Shown here: piece after piece, positions 21,905 to 33,375 of the stretch
Layout: each line of letters opens with the position of its first letter
How positions within the stretch are numbered: the stretch's first letter is position 1
Assembly (NCBI GenBank): GCA_029721435.1
Contig: CM056576.1
Coordinates: 115,743,166 to 115,807,165, forward strand
Direction of reading: 5' to 3'
DNA: 64,000 nt
DNA from: Gymnothorax reevesii
Taxonomy: Eukaryota; Chordata; Actinopteri; Anguilliformes; Muraenidae
Translations under genes and position numbers: made by a program
The notes under the pieces: model-generated
The model's input: the letters and a program-made list of their open reading frames with translations, nothing else
Databases searched by the model: none
What the model was told of the DNA's origin: nothing

Positions 21905-23502
21905 CAAATCCCAAAACCAGTGAAGTTGGCACGTTACGTAAATCGTTGATAAAAACAGAATACAATGATTTACAAATCCTTTTCAACTTATATTCAATTG
22001 AATACACTGCAAAGACAAGATGTTTAATGTTCAAACTGAGAAACTTTTTTTTTTTTTTGCAAATAATCATTAACTTAGAATTTAAAGGCAGCAACACATT
22101 GCAAAGAAGATGGCACAGGGACCTTTTTACCACTGTGTTACATCGCCTTTCCTTTTAAGGACACTCAGTAAACGTTTGGGAACTGAGGAGACCAATTTTT
22201 GAAGCTTTTCAGGTGGAACTCTTTCCCATTCTTGCTTGATGTACAGCTTAAGTTGTTCAACAGTCCGGGGTCTCCGTTGTCGTATTTTACGCTTCATAAT
22301 GCGCCACACATTTTCAATGGGAGACAGGTCTGGACTACAGGCAGGCCAGTCTAGTACCCGCACTCTTTTACTACGGAGCCATGCTGTTGTAACACGTGCA
22401 GAATGTGGCTTGCCATTGTCTTGCTGAAATAAGCAGGGGCGTCCATGAAAAACACGTTGCTTGGATGGCAACGTATGTTGCTCCAAAACCTCTATGTACC
22501 TTTCAGCATTAATGGTGGCTTCACATATGTGTAAGTTGCCCATGCCTTGGGCACTAATATACCCCCATACCATCACAGATGCTGGCTTTTGAACTTTGCG
22601 CCTATAACAGTCCGGATGGTTCTTTTCCTCTTTGGTTCGGAGGACACGACGTCCACAGTTTCCAAAAACAATTTGAAATGTGGACTTTTCAGACCACAGA
22701 ACACTTTGCATCAGTCCATCTTAGATAAGCTTGGGCCCAGCGAAGCTGGCGGCGTTTCTGGGTGCTGTTGATAAATGGCTTTCGCTTTGCATTGTAGAGG
22801 TTTAACTTGCACTTGCAGATGTAGCAATGAACTGTAGTTACTGACAGTGGTTTTCTGAAGTGTTCCTGAGCCCATGTAGTGATTCCTTTACATACAGATG
22901 TCGGTTTTTGATGCATTACCACCTGAGGGATCGAAGGTCACGGGCATTCAATGTTGGTTTTCGGCCTTGTCGCTTACGTGCAGTGATTTCTCCAGATTTT
23001 CTGAACCTTTTGACGATATTACGGACCGTAGATCCCTAATCCCTAAATTTCTTGCGATAGCTCGTTGAGGAATGTTGTTTTTAAACTGTTCGACAATCAG
23101 CTCACGCATTTGTTCACTAAGTGGTGACCCTCGCCCCATCCTTGTTTGTGAATGACTGAGCATTTCAGGGAAGCTGCTTTTATACCCAATCATGGCACCC
23201 ACCTGTTCCCAATTAGCCCGTTCACCTGTGGGATGTTCCAAATAAGTGTTTGATGAGCATTCCTCAACTCTCTCAGTCTTGTTTGCCACTTGTGCCAGCT
23301 TTTTTGAAACATGTTGCAGGCATCAAATTCCAAATGACTTAATATTTGCAAAAAATTACAAAGTTTACCTGTTCGAACATTAAGTAACTTGTCTTTGCAG
23401 TGCATTCAATTGAATATAGGTTGAAAAGGATTTGCAAATCATTGTATTCTGTTTTTATTTACGATTTACACAACGTGCCAACTTCACTGGTTTTGGGTTT
23501 TG
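21905..23502 (-). mobile_element. Tc1-like transposon with ~200-bp inverted repeats and intact TA target
   Basis: The ends are CAAATCCCAAAACCAGTG and its mirror CACTGGTTTTGGGTTTTG. The inverted repeats run about 200 bp, including GATTTRCAAATCCTTTTCAA. TA stands on both sides (21903-21904 and 23503-23504). The related copy of the host repeat near 56970 reads GTTCCTATTATTACACC straight through, giving the empty site with a single TA. Confidence 0.93.
22127..23139 (-). pseudogene. Tc1-like transposase, broken in several places
   Basis: Starts MGRGSPLSEQMRELIVEQF at 23139 with the N-terminal helix-turn-helix (PQRAIARNLG). It is then interrupted by a frameshift after ARNLGIRD and a stop near 22917. 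The catalytic part is open in 22127-22711: [36 protein letters not shown] and [16 protein letters not shown]. The second Asp and the Glu are present. The first motif reads WSEKS rather than the usual WSDES, which may be a lesion or a family trait. The end at KRKGDVTQW is the normal C-terminus. Confidence 0.88.
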
Positions 23503-24845
23503 TATTATTACACCCTGTAACTGCGTAAAATTTTGGGATGCATGAACAACAATGCAAGATACGTTACACATTTATTTTCAATATGTGATCTTAAATCAGT
23601 ACAAGCTCATAGCAATCAAGCTGTATTCCTTTCCCCCACTAAAAGCGATAAAAGCTAAGTGACAATATTAGTATTAAGCCCCTTGCACCCTGGACGCGAA
23701 ACAACTTTTTCGCGCAACAGATTACATTCAATGTTAATGCAAAGAGGGGAATAGATGCGAATACACGTGTGTATTTGAGTCTTTGCATTGACTTTGAATG
23801 TAATAAGTCGTGAAAAAAATGTATTTCGCATTCAGTGTGCAAGCAGCTATACTGAGCATAGAACGCAAGCATTATTTTTGTTATTAATTCTTATTCGTGG
23901 TTTCCCGCAATACAAACTGTATTTCTGTATTGCCAGCTGTTACGTGAGCGCTGTTGATAGAGACGCAGGTATCGAACTAAGCTTATTTTCTCCTTGTTTG
24001 TGAATGACTGAGCATTTCAGGGAAGCTGCTTTTATACCCAATCATGGCACCCACCTGTTCCCAATTAGCCCGTTCACCTGTGGGATGTTCCAAATAAGTG
24101 TTTGATGAGCATTCCTCAACTCTCTCAGTCTTGTTTGCCACTTGTGCCAGCTTTTTTGAAACATGTTGCAGGCATCAAATTCCAAATGACTTAATATTTG
24201 CAAAAAATTACAAAGTTTACCTGTTCGAACATTAAGTAACTTGTCTTTGCAGTGCATTCAATTGAATATAGGTTGAAAAGGATTTGCAAATCATTGTATT
24301 CTGTTTTTATTTACGATTTACACAACGTGCCAACTTCACTGGTTTTGGGTTTTGTATTATTACACCCTGTAACTGCGTAAAATTTTGGGATGCATGAACA
24401 ACAATGCAAGATACGTTACACATTTATTTTCAATATGTGATCTTAAATCAGTACAAGCTCATAGCAATCAAGCTGTATTCCTTTCCCCCACTAAAAGCGA
24501 TAAAAGCTAAGTGACAATATTAGTATTAAGCCCCTTGCACCCTGGACGCAAAACAACTTTTTCGCGCAACAGATTACATTCAATGTTAATGCAAAGAGGG
24601 GAATAGATGCGAATACACGTGTGTATTTGAGTCTTTGCATTGACTTTGAATGTAATAAGTCGTGAAAAAAATGTATTTCGCATCCAGTGTGCAAGCAGCT
24701 ATACTGAGCATAGAACGCAAGCATTATTTTTGTTATTAATTCTTATTCGTGGTTTCCCGCAATACAAACTGTATTTCTGTATTGCTAGCTGTTACGTGAG
24801 CGCTGTTGATAGAGACGCAGGTATCGAACGAAGCTTATTTTCTCC
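23142..24845. repeat. 852-bp tandem duplication (two units)
   Basis: 23142-23993 and 23994-24845 agree at nearly every base. I count four differences (for example 23699 G against 24551 A, and GCATTCAG against GCATCCAG). The unit begins inside the Tc1 transposon's transposase start region and includes its right inverted repeat plus about 490 bp of the host repeat, so the second unit holds an orphan Tc1 end (23994-24356). The junction shares the short word TCCTTG. Confidence 0.95.
23683..23842. repeat. Imperfect hairpin inside the duplicated unit
   Basis: The left arm (TTGCACCCTGGACGCGAAAC...) and right arm (...GTATTTCGCATTCAGTGTGCAA) mirror each other over about 70 bp, with CTTTGCATT near the centre. 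A second copy lies at 24535-24694. The related copy at 56750 keeps only one arm, so this may be a small inserted MITE or an arm duplication. Confidence 0.6.
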
Positions 24846-26215
24846 TGATCTGTTGGTCTTAAATTATCGTGACGTGATCAAGTGGCTCTGATTTGGCTCT
24901 TCGTCGATGGAAAAGCAAACAGGTTCTTAGGAGGTTCGCCTTTGATCTGACATCAGGACAATCGATATAAATACTATAATTTATGGGCTGATTCAGAAAT
25001 AGTGCTTGCTGATTCATTAAATAGTGCTTGCTGTAATTATTAGTCGAGCCCCCGGAGGGGTTTGTGAGACTATTGTAACCACCTTGTGAGTGTGTCTGTC
25101 TGCCTGTGGGTGTATGTGTGTTTCCGGGCACTTGACTGATTTCAATCATCTTTCATATGTAAACACTTTGGGCTGACCTCATGGCATGACATAAATTTCG
25201 GGCTGTTGGGCGAGACTATGAATTCTCTGAATGCTTGTTTATTGCATTGAAATGTGCCTGACATTCCGGAAACCTGCCTGTGAGGTTTCGGTGACGTGTG
25301 GGCACTGCAGTCAGCCAAATTACCACTGAACAGAAAGTAAACCTGGTTGGAGTTGGCAAGCTCTCTGCACACTTTCGGCGGTGCCTTTTGCCGCAAAATT
25401 GTCACTGCGTTATGATGAATATGTGACACCTCCCCCTACTACGCCGCCACACCCATCTCAGCACATGTCCGTCTACCAAATTGCCAAAGTCGCTGCGCCC
25501 GGTGTTGCACCACTCAAAATTACCACTGCGTGGGCTGCACCGGACGAAATTACCACTGCATGGGCTGCGCCACGTTGTGCCACCCTGCGCTGTGCCAGGA
25601 AATTAGAGCCCACAGTCTTTTAGGGCATCTTTAGCTTGCAATGATATGCTGTCTCTCACGTTTGCTAACGTCAAAAGCACAATTTCGGTTAAATATGTTT
25701 TGGTGAAATGTTGTCATCTTGTGTGATTTTTAAATTCCTACAGTGCATTGATACATCGTTTTTACTCCTGGATAAGCGAAGCTTAGGAAGGAGTGCTGTG
25801 TTGAGACTCGAGCATCACTCTCTGATCAATCAATCAATCAATCGATTTGCCGTTAGCACGACTAAGGGCTGTTAGATTCCCCAACAGCCTATCTAGGAGT
25901 TAACAATAGCATCACTTTAATTCACTAATGAATTCACTAATCACTAAACAGGGGCAGGCCGGTGCCTACAGATGGGGAACATCTGACCATGGACATGTGA
26001 GTGCCTGTGTGTACACACAGACTGTCGAATAACCTCATTACTTCGTCTCCTCGTGGCAGAAGTTCAATTCATTCGTGAAATAAAGTACATGTTTAATGTG
26101 TCTGTGACAAAGAGCAACATTAACATGAGAAATTTCTCACTTTGATGAACTCTTAAGCGGCAATTTTATTTAATATAATTTCTTAAGGATTAAAACTTTG
26201 CATGAGGTGCTGTCA
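24846..26215. other. Intergenic DNA with short GC-rich repeats
   Basis: Near 25515-25570 a unit of about 45 bp containing AAATTACCACTGC and GGGCTGC occurs twice in tandem. An (AATC)n run is at 25826-25845. No gene was recognised. The minus frames at 24859 and 25142 show no domain. Confidence 0.4.
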
Positions 26216-26253
26216 GGTTTTTGTACAGAGTTTATGGGTTTCCTGTCACTGTG
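26216..26253 (-). other. V4 recombination signal (22-bp spacer)
   Basis: Consensus heptamer CACAGTG (26253-26247), a 22-bp spacer and consensus nonamer ACAAAAACC (26224-26216). Confidence 0.9.
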
Positions 26254-26923
26254 GGCCTCAGGGCACAGTAGTACAGTGCAGAGTCTGTCACTTCAGCTGA
26301 GGAGATCTCCAGAAGAACCTTTTTGTTCACTCTGTCATGTTTAGCAGTAAATCGTCCATCTTGCCTATCTGTGCTTACAACATAGATGAGTAATTCAGGT
26401 TTGGATCGGGGGTACTGTCGATACCAGTACAACGTGTCCACAGCTACTGTGTAAGTGCATGAGAGATTAACACTGTTTCCATCAAAAACATGTACTTTTC
26501 CCTCTGTTGATGTTATTGCTGCTTGAATGGTGTCACCTATTGAAGAACAAAGGAAAGAAATATGGAAGTGATATTGCTTGCCATGTAAAATGGACAGAAT
26601 AATGGATATTTTTGCAAAAAAAATTGAATAATACAAAAATTGTTTAGTTTTCCCTCATAATAAAATAAAAGTAATGATTCGTCTTCGCAATATGTAGCAA
26701 TAATCATAACAACACGAAAGAGCCAAGCTCTCATTTATTTAAAAACAGAAGTTTTTTCCATGATAACAGTAAATTTTTCATATCTATTGGTTAACTTGCT
26801 GTTAAGTGCATAACAGTAACATTAGGCTTAAGTAAAGGCTATCAACAGCATCAAGGTTGAGAAAAATGGAATGGATCACTTACCCACCATAGCTAGAAAA
26901 AGAAGTAATGAACAGAACAACAT
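26254..26923 (-). CDS. TRAV: V4: T-cell receptor alpha/delta variable segment, functional-looking
   Basis: The leader exon 26884-26923 encodes MLFCSLLLFLAMV with a G|GTAAGT donor. An intron of about 350 bp follows, then the V exon 26254-26536 after a CAATAG acceptor in phase 1 (GDTIQAAITSTEG). The first Cys is in VNLSCTYT, the Trp in LYWYRQYPRSKPELL, and the second Cys in DSALYYCALRP. There is no stop, and the V exon is slightly shorter than V2 in the CDR1/CDR2 region. V6 is a decayed relative. It carries the conserved upstream box 41 bp before its ATG. The RSS is at consensus, so it is likely able to rearrange. Confidence 0.94.
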
Positions 26924-27461
26924 CTTAACACTGCTACCACTAACTTTAAGAATGGCTACAAAAGAGTCAGTCCTCCACTCTGACTCCCTCCAGGTAATTT
27001 TAGACAGGAAACTCAGTGAATATGAAGTTCCTCCTCCAGAAATGAAACACACTTTAACACGTGCCGAATCACATCCTCTGTAGTATAAATAAGCTATGGT
27101 GCCAAACCAGTGAACTGTATTGTATACTTTAAATATGGGAACCCTCAATGCCTTCTACTCCTTCAGAGAAGGCCTAAAAATAATCTGAACCAAAAAATAG
27201 GAGTATTAAATAAAAAATGATTATTCTTTTTAAAATTTCTATCTCATTTGATTTAATAAAAAACATTTAATACGTTTTCTCTCACCTATGTTTTAAGTTA
27301 AGCTCGCTGTCAAGTTCGCATCAGCAACGAAAGGGTTACTGTCCTGAAAACATGTTATCCAATCAGAATCGCCCATCTTTATCAAGACCCGGTTGGCTGG
27401 CCCATTAATTGGTCAGGACTTCATGAATCCAGGGGAAGGCCAAGCTATGCATAAAGCTATG
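26924..27461. other. V4 upstream region
   Basis: Holds the conserved box at 26964-26984. Beyond about 27090 nothing is recognised until the split hairpin MITE. Confidence 0.5.
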
Positions 27462-27499
27462 GGTGCGTTCAAGCGTGTCTGTAAGTAAGTCGGCTGCGC
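27462..27499. mobile_element. Left fragment of a hairpin MITE split by a LINE
   Basis: GGTGCGTTCAAGCGTGTCTG up to GTCGGCTGCGC mirrors the far right end at 33530-33566. The rest of the element continues after the LINE at 33376. Confidence 0.8.
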
Positions 27500-27678
27500 A
27501 TAGTCGACTCAAGATGGCGGCCTGAGCAGTACGTCTTTTGAACGCGGCGCACCAGATTTCTGGAATATACAAGTGAAAAGTGGACTTTGCGAATACCTGT
27601 TTTTTGGGGTATGATAGGAGTGTGTCTAAGTGCCTGGCGTGTGATTTTTTGTTGAGTTTGAGACATTTTGTTGCAGTG

Positions 27679-28533
27679 ATGGGCAAAAAACGCGATCATG
27701 CGTCTCTTTCTCAAGGAGCGCTAGCTTCCTCTACTAGCGCACTGGCTAGCGGTGGACATGACTATGTTAAAGACCTGGATGAAGATTTTACTTTATCCGA
27801 GTGCGAATTTCCACCTTTGCCGGCAACGCCATCCAAATCTCCGGCTGTGAAGAAAAAGGCTGGTGATGTTTTCAACTCTGCTCTGGTTAGTGATATTAAT
27901 TATCAGCTTTCCAACCTGACGTGTTTGATAAATAGCAGATCTGACGCCATTGAGGCCAAGATCTGCGACCTAAATGATAAGGTAGAGAGGGTGTTCACTG
28001 ACTTAAAAGATGTCTCAGCAAAGATGGCTAATCTTGAAAAGCGAATCGAGGTGATGGAGTGCCCGGTGAAACTGACTCAAAGGAGAATGGATGACATCGA
28101 AACGTATACCAGAAGATGGAATTTAAAACTTCTGGGGGTCCCAGAATCTAACCAAGAGAATGTGAGGGACGAAGTCATAAAAATTTGTCAAGCTGTCCTG
28201 CCGAGCATGGGAAACAAACTGGCTGATGCTATCGACATCGTCCATCGCATGGGGAAGAAGCCACAATCCACGGAGGAATTGAGGCCCAGAGGCATTATTT
28301 TGCGGTTTATCTCACGTATTTCCAGAGATGAGGTGTGGAGGGCTGCAAAAAACTCCGTCTACCTTAAAGAACGCGGTTTCCGTTTCCAACAAGATTTCTC
28401 CAAAGCGGATCGGGAAAAAAGACAGAAACTGTGGCCCGAAGTCGAGAAGGCGCGTGCTGCGGGGAAGAAGGCTTTCTTCGCTGGGGCTAGGGCTTTTATT
28501 GAAGGAGAAGGAGAGATCATTCTTCCTGGATAA
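27679..28533 (+). CDS. LINE ORF1 protein (Tx1-like L1), open
   Basis: An RNA-binding chaperone of the LINE ribonucleoprotein. From the chosen Met (MGKKRDHAS) it gives about 284 residues. A charged low-complexity N-terminus (FPPLPATPSKSPAVKKK) is followed by a coiled coil at residues about 75-145 (SRSDAIEAKICDLNDKVERV...), then an RRM-like domain with DIETYTRRWNLKLLGVPE, and a C-terminal basic domain (ILRFISRISRDEVWRAAK, YLKERGFRFQQDFSKADREKR). This order is typical of L1-type ORF1p. The longer frame begins 99 nt upstream, but that stretch looks like leader. It has no visible lesion, unlike ORF2. Confidence 0.88.
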   Translation: MGKKRDHASLSQGALASSTSALASGGHDYVKDLDEDFTLSECEFPPLPATPSKSPAVKKKAGDVFNSALVSDINYQLSNLTCLINSRSDAIEAKICDLNDKVERVFTDLKDVSAKMANLEKRIEVMECPVKLTQRRMDDIETYTRRWNLKLLGVPESNQENVRDEVIKICQAVLPSMGNKLADAIDIVHRMGKKPQSTEELRPRGIILRFISRISRDEVWRAAKNSVYLKERGFRFQQDFSKADREKRQKLWPEVEKARAAGKKAFFAGARAFIEGEGEIILPG

Positions 28534-28807
28534 CGATATATACTTTTCGCGATGTTGGATATGCGAGACTTTCGTAATTCACAAGGATTTTACACAAGCT
28601 CTTGTGATTTTCTTTTATTTAACATCATAAAACCTGATCTGATTTGGTTAAGCACTGATACATCTATAATTGTATGACGAACGGTATTATATTATTTACA
28701 GTTTTGTTACAAGATATCTAAGGCTAAATGCTGAATTTTGCAGTACTATTTATAGTACCAAGCATGTTGCCTGCATATGTATATATATATGTATGTATGT
28801 GTGTATG

Positions 28808-28858
<51 letters not shown>

Positions 28859-28901
28859 ATGTGTATGTGTGTATGTATATGTGTGTATATGTATGTATGT
28901 A

Positions 28902-28940
<39 letters not shown>

Positions 28941-29479
28941 TTTTACAAGAATTGAATTTTATGGTGCTACGTTCTTCAGTTCGATTTACTAGTTTCATAA
29001 GGGCAATTTTCTAGCTCTTGTGATTTTCTTTTATTTAATAACACAAAACCTGATGTGATTTGTTTTAAGCACTGATGCATCCTTTTCAGATTTTTTATAA
29101 GACTTGAATTTTATGGTGCTTTGTTCTTCAGGCTGAATTACTAATTTCACTACGATTTTATGCAAGCGCTTGTGAATCTCCTTACTTAATATCACTAAAC
29201 CTGATGTGATTTGGTTATGCACTGATACATCCTTATTTGTACGGCAAACGGTTTTATAGTAATTATGACAGTTATGTTACATGATATTTATGGGTAAATG
29301 CAGTATTATGTTATACTACTTAAACTATCAAGTAACTTGACTGCTTCTACATATGTTTCCTTTTCACAAGATTTGAGTATTATGCAGCCGTGTTCTTTTG
29401 GCTGATTCACGAAGTTGTTTTTTCTACTTTCTAAGGGAAGAAAGGTTGTAAGGTTTTTTCTTCTATTGGTTTTTGGTCT
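28534..29479 (+). repeat. ORF1-ORF2 spacer built from diverged repeats, with a TA/TGTA microsatellite
   Basis: Three units begin CTTGTGATTTTC (or CTTGTGAATCTC) at 28601, 29017 and 29169, each followed by AAACCTGATSTGATTTG and a GCACTGATRCATC word. Two of them are preceded by a TTTTATGGTGCTACG/TTG-TTCTTCAG word. A (TA)n/(TGTA)n microsatellite fills 28780-28932. The spacer of about 0.95 kb is unusually long for an L1-type element. Confidence 0.8.
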
Positions 29480-32400
29480 ATGTCTTTTTCAATTGTTTCT
29501 TTAAATGCCAGGGGACTAAGGGACAATGTCAAGCGTAAAGCCTTATTTTTATATGTCAAACAGTTAAAAACTGATCTTGTTTTCTTTCAAGAAACACATT
29601 CACTAATGAAAGATCACAATTTTTGGAAATCCCAGTGGGGTAGTGAGATGTGGTTATCTCATGGCTCTCAGTTTTCTGCAGGAGTATCTTGTTTAAAAAA
29701 TGAGTTTTGTGGTGATATTCTACAGCATGTATGTGACAGTGAAGGTCATTTTGTTTGTTTAGTTATCAAATTGAACAGTAAAATTCTTATAGTGATAAAT
29801 ATTTATGGCTTCAATTCCAAGTCAGAGAATTACAAATTATTAAATACGCTGGACGATAAAATTGCAAATTTTGAACGGATATTTCCTGGTGCCTTTCTAT
29901 TGATTGGAGGTGATTTCAATGTAGTTTTGGATGAGATTATAGATCGGTGGCCATCTGGTCAATCTTCAGCTTCAAGCACCGCTTTGAAGACACTTATGAA
30001 CAGATATGACCTTGTTGACATTTGGAGAGAGAAATTCCCAAACAGTAGGGTCTATACGTGGAGTAACAAAAGTGGCTCCAGGCAATCACGCTTAGACTTC
30101 TGGCTCATTCCAAAATCTCTACCTGTAAATTGTGTCACAGTCAAAATTTTAGCTACACCGTTAAGTGATCATAAGGCAATAACTATTAACATTGATTTTT
30201 TCCACAGTAATTCAAATGTGAAAAGATCTTCCTATTGGAAACTAAATAATTCTCTTCTAAGTCACAGCTGCGTAGAATTAGAATTAACTAAGTTAATTAA
30301 ATTTTATTGGAACAAGGCGCGAAAGGAAGGTGTTTTTGGTGCCAACTGGGAGCTCCTTAAATTTGAAATTGGGAAATACATGAGATGGTATGGTAGCAAG
30401 CTGGCTAAATCTAGGCGTATCTTAGAGGAAAAAGTAACTTCAGAAATAATATCTCTCAGTAGTATTCCACCTGAAAATGTTACTGATGAAGAAAGATGTC
30501 AATTAACTGTGCTTCAAAAAAATCTAGATGACATGTATAAATTAAGGGCAGAAGGAGCCTTTGTAAGATCACGACAGAAGTGGCTTGAGCATGGCGAACA
30601 GATGTCCTCCTATTTTTTTAGATTAGAAAAATCACAAGCCAGACGCAATTCGGTACTCCAGTTAAATATTGATGGTACTATTACAGATGATAAGAAGAAT
30701 ATTTCTGCATTTTGTCATAACTATTATTCCTCTCAAATCTAAATTTGATGAATATGCCATGTCTGATTTTTTTAGTTGCATTGATTCTGTTAACTCCATT
30801 AGCCAGGAAGAAAGGTTTAGTTGTGATTGTCCAATTATGCTGCAAGAGGTAGTAGATGCAATAAATCACTTAAAAACAAATAAGTCTCCAGGGACCGATG
30901 GAATCACCTCTGAGTTCTATAAGCATTTCTCTCAATCGGTGGCCCCTTTTCTCCTGAATGTTTTCACAGAGAGCATTGCTAAATCAACATTGCCTACAAG
31001 CATGACCCAAGGTCTTATATGTCTTATACCTAAACCAAAGAAAGACTTGCTTATGATTGATAATTGGAGGCCCATCAGTATACTTAATAGCGACTATAAA
31101 TTGTTTGCAGGCGTCTTTGCTAGGAGACTTAAGCGCGTTTTAAACTCAATTATTGATGAAAACCAGTCTGGATTTATGAGTAATCGACACATTTCTAACA
31201 ATGTAAGATTGATTTTTGACCTTATTGATTATTCTGACTTGATAAGTGATGATAGTTTTGTGTTTTTTTTTGGATTTCTATAAAGCGTTTGATACGGTTG
31301 AACATCCCTTTATTTTTTATAGCCTTGAAAAATTTGGCTTTGGAACCTATTTATGTAATGCCATGAAAACTCTCTATGCAAATGGAAATAGTTCAGTCAA
31401 ACTAAGTGATGGTACCACGCAAAGATTTTGTTTAGAAAGAGGCATAAGGCAAGGTTGTCCCGTATCTGTTTATTTGTTTCTTGTTGTTGCACAAATGTTC
31501 TGTCATTATATAAAAGCGAGTAAATTGGAGGGTATCTCAATTGCTGGTAGGGATATTATTATGAGTCAACTAGCAGATGATACTGCATTATTTTTAAGAA
31601 ATGCTCTGCAAGTGAAGCCTGCAATTAATGCTATTGAAAGATTTTCTAGAGCTTCAGGCCTCTGTCTGAACTTAAACAAATGTGATTTATTTGCATTGAA
31701 ATACTGCAACATAACCTCCATTGATGACATACCTGTAAAGAAAAAAGTTTGTTATTTAGGCATCACTATTACAAAAGACAGACAAGAAAGAAGTGATCTT
31801 AATTTTAATCCAATGATACTTAAGGCAAAGAACAAATTTAATCTATGGTTACAGAGAGATTTATCACTAAAGGGGCGGGTTCTTTTATCGAAAGCTGAAG
31901 GGATATCCAGGCTTATTTATACTGCATCTTGTCTATTTCTTGAGAGTAAGGTTGCCAAAAAAATTGACCAATTACTATTCAACTTCTTGTGGAGAAATCG
32001 CATACATTACATTAGAAAATCTGTAGTTGTTAATTCTAGTAAAAATGGGGGCCTTGATTTTTTGGATTTTTCCTCCTTGAACTATCTATTTAAAATTAAC
32101 TGGTTAAAGCATTTCATGAAAAATGATTCGTCAATGTGGTTTTTCATTCCTAAATTCATATTTAACCAAATTGGAGGACTACCTTTTCTGTTGGTTTGTA
32201 ACCACAAAATAGATAAGTTACCATTGAAATTAGCTGACTTTCATAAACAAGTGTTATTGGCTTGGAGTTTAATTTACAAACACAACTTCTCACCACACCG
32301 ATATTACATATGGAATAACCGTGATATTCTGTATAAGAATAAGAGTCTTTTCATGAAGAAATGGTTTGATGAAAACATTTGCCTATTAAGTCAGCTGCTA

Positions 32401-33210
32401 ACTCCTGAAGGTCACTCAATGAGTCATGAGGAATTCTGTCATAAATTCAACTTTCCTGTGTCGCTGAAGGAATTTATTCAGGTTGTAGGATCTGTTCCAG
32501 AAGGCTCTGTTTGTTTATTTAGAGGTATTTCTGTTCAAGATGTGCTTGTCACGAACCCTGTTAACACCCCTTGTGGGAAAATTTGCTTCACATCCTCTCG
32601 TAAGAACAATGATCGTGCCATTCGTTCTCTGTTTCAAATCGAATTTACTTCAAAGCCATATATTATCACTTATTGGAATTCGCTCCACAGATCTATTCCT
32701 TGGACAAAAGTTTGGATGTTGCCACACAAGTATTTGATTACCAACAAAATTAGAGAAATTTGCTTCAAAATTTTACACAAAATTTACCCTACAAAGCTTT
32801 TGATGAAAAAGTTTAGAGCAGATATTGACACTAATTGTTCATTCTGTTCAGCTCACCCTGAAACTGTTCCACACCTTTTCTGGCACTGTGATCTCACTAC
32901 GAAACTATGGAGGGATCTAGCAGGTTTTATCTCTGACAAATTTTATACAAATTTTGTATTGCTTTATGAACATGTTATTTTTGGGTTTTTTGTAAAAAAG
33001 AAAGATGACAATGAAAAAACCCATCTTATAAATCTTCTAATTATTTTGGCTAAGTTTTTCATTCATAAATGTAAGTTTAAGAATCAAAAACCTATTTTTT
33101 CAGTATTTTACAAGGATTTTGAATTATATTTGCAATCTATCACTGCCTGCAAAAACAAGAAGGCTGTAAAGACTCTGAATGCATGTATGAATTGTAATCT
33201 GTACTTGTAA
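29480..33210 (+). pseudogene. LINE ORF2 (endonuclease + reverse transcriptase), two frameshifts
   Basis: About 1,240 codons in three frames. 29480-30742 holds the AP endonuclease (SLNARGLRD, FFQETHS, GGDFNVVLDE, SRLDFWLIP, PLSDHKAIT) and the linker. The frame shifts near 30738. 30669-31283 has the RT start (KTNKSPGTDGITSEFYK, IPKPKKD, NWRPISILNSDYK, ENQSGFMSNRHI). A T-run at 31262-31270 shifts again. 31246-33210 has DFYKAFDTVEH, RGIRQGCPVS, the catalytic SQLADDTALF box, YLGITITKD and a C-terminal Cys-His cluster CSFCSAHPETVPHLFWHC. The rest is open to the stop shortly before the 3' tail. Two indels suggest a fairly young but dead copy. Confidence 0.9.
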
Positions 33211-33375
33211 AATGTAGCATGTTCGTCCTTTTTTTTTTTCTCTCCTTTCTTGTTATTTTTTATTTATTTTGTCTTTTTTCTTTTCTTGTCTACTCTATGT
33301 CCCCTGGCATCTATGTTTCTGTTCCTATTCTGTACAAAGAGAAAGCATTTAATAAAAAAAAAAAAAAAAAAAAAA

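Larger units (their letters stand above)
21363..23993. mobile_element. Unclassified repeat (about 1 kb plus a nested Tc1), pair of 56737-57492
   Basis: 21363-21902 and 23505-23842 together match 57492-56737 inverted, for example GGGCTCTCAATTTG against GGGCTCTAAATTCG and TGTCCCGCCTCTGTCCCTCC in both. The other copy lacks the Tc1 insertion. The ends are not certain and no coding gene is visible. I infer a dispersed DNA element rather than host sequence. Confidence 0.6.
27500..33375 (+). mobile_element. Tx1-like L1-clade LINE, near full length
   Basis: A 5.9-kb element flanked by GTCGGCTGCGC (27489-27499 and 33376-33386; 13 bp if the two preceding A are counted). It ends with AATAAA and a poly(A) run (33350-33375). 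It holds a 5' leader of about 180 bp, ORF1, a repeated spacer and ORF2 with an AP endonuclease, reverse transcriptase and a C-terminal zinc knuckle. The overall layout and the endonuclease/RT motifs place it in the L1 clade, nearest the Tx1-type group of fish and frogs. Confidence 0.9.

Noticed and set aside
25826..25845. (AATC)n run as a CRISPR-like or regulatory array
   Set aside because: A short simple repeat only, and the locus is vertebrate.
28750..29014. Open frames across the TA/TGTA tract encoding Tyr/Ile/Cys-rich proteins
   Set aside because: They come from the microsatellite in three frames and both strands and carry no domain.
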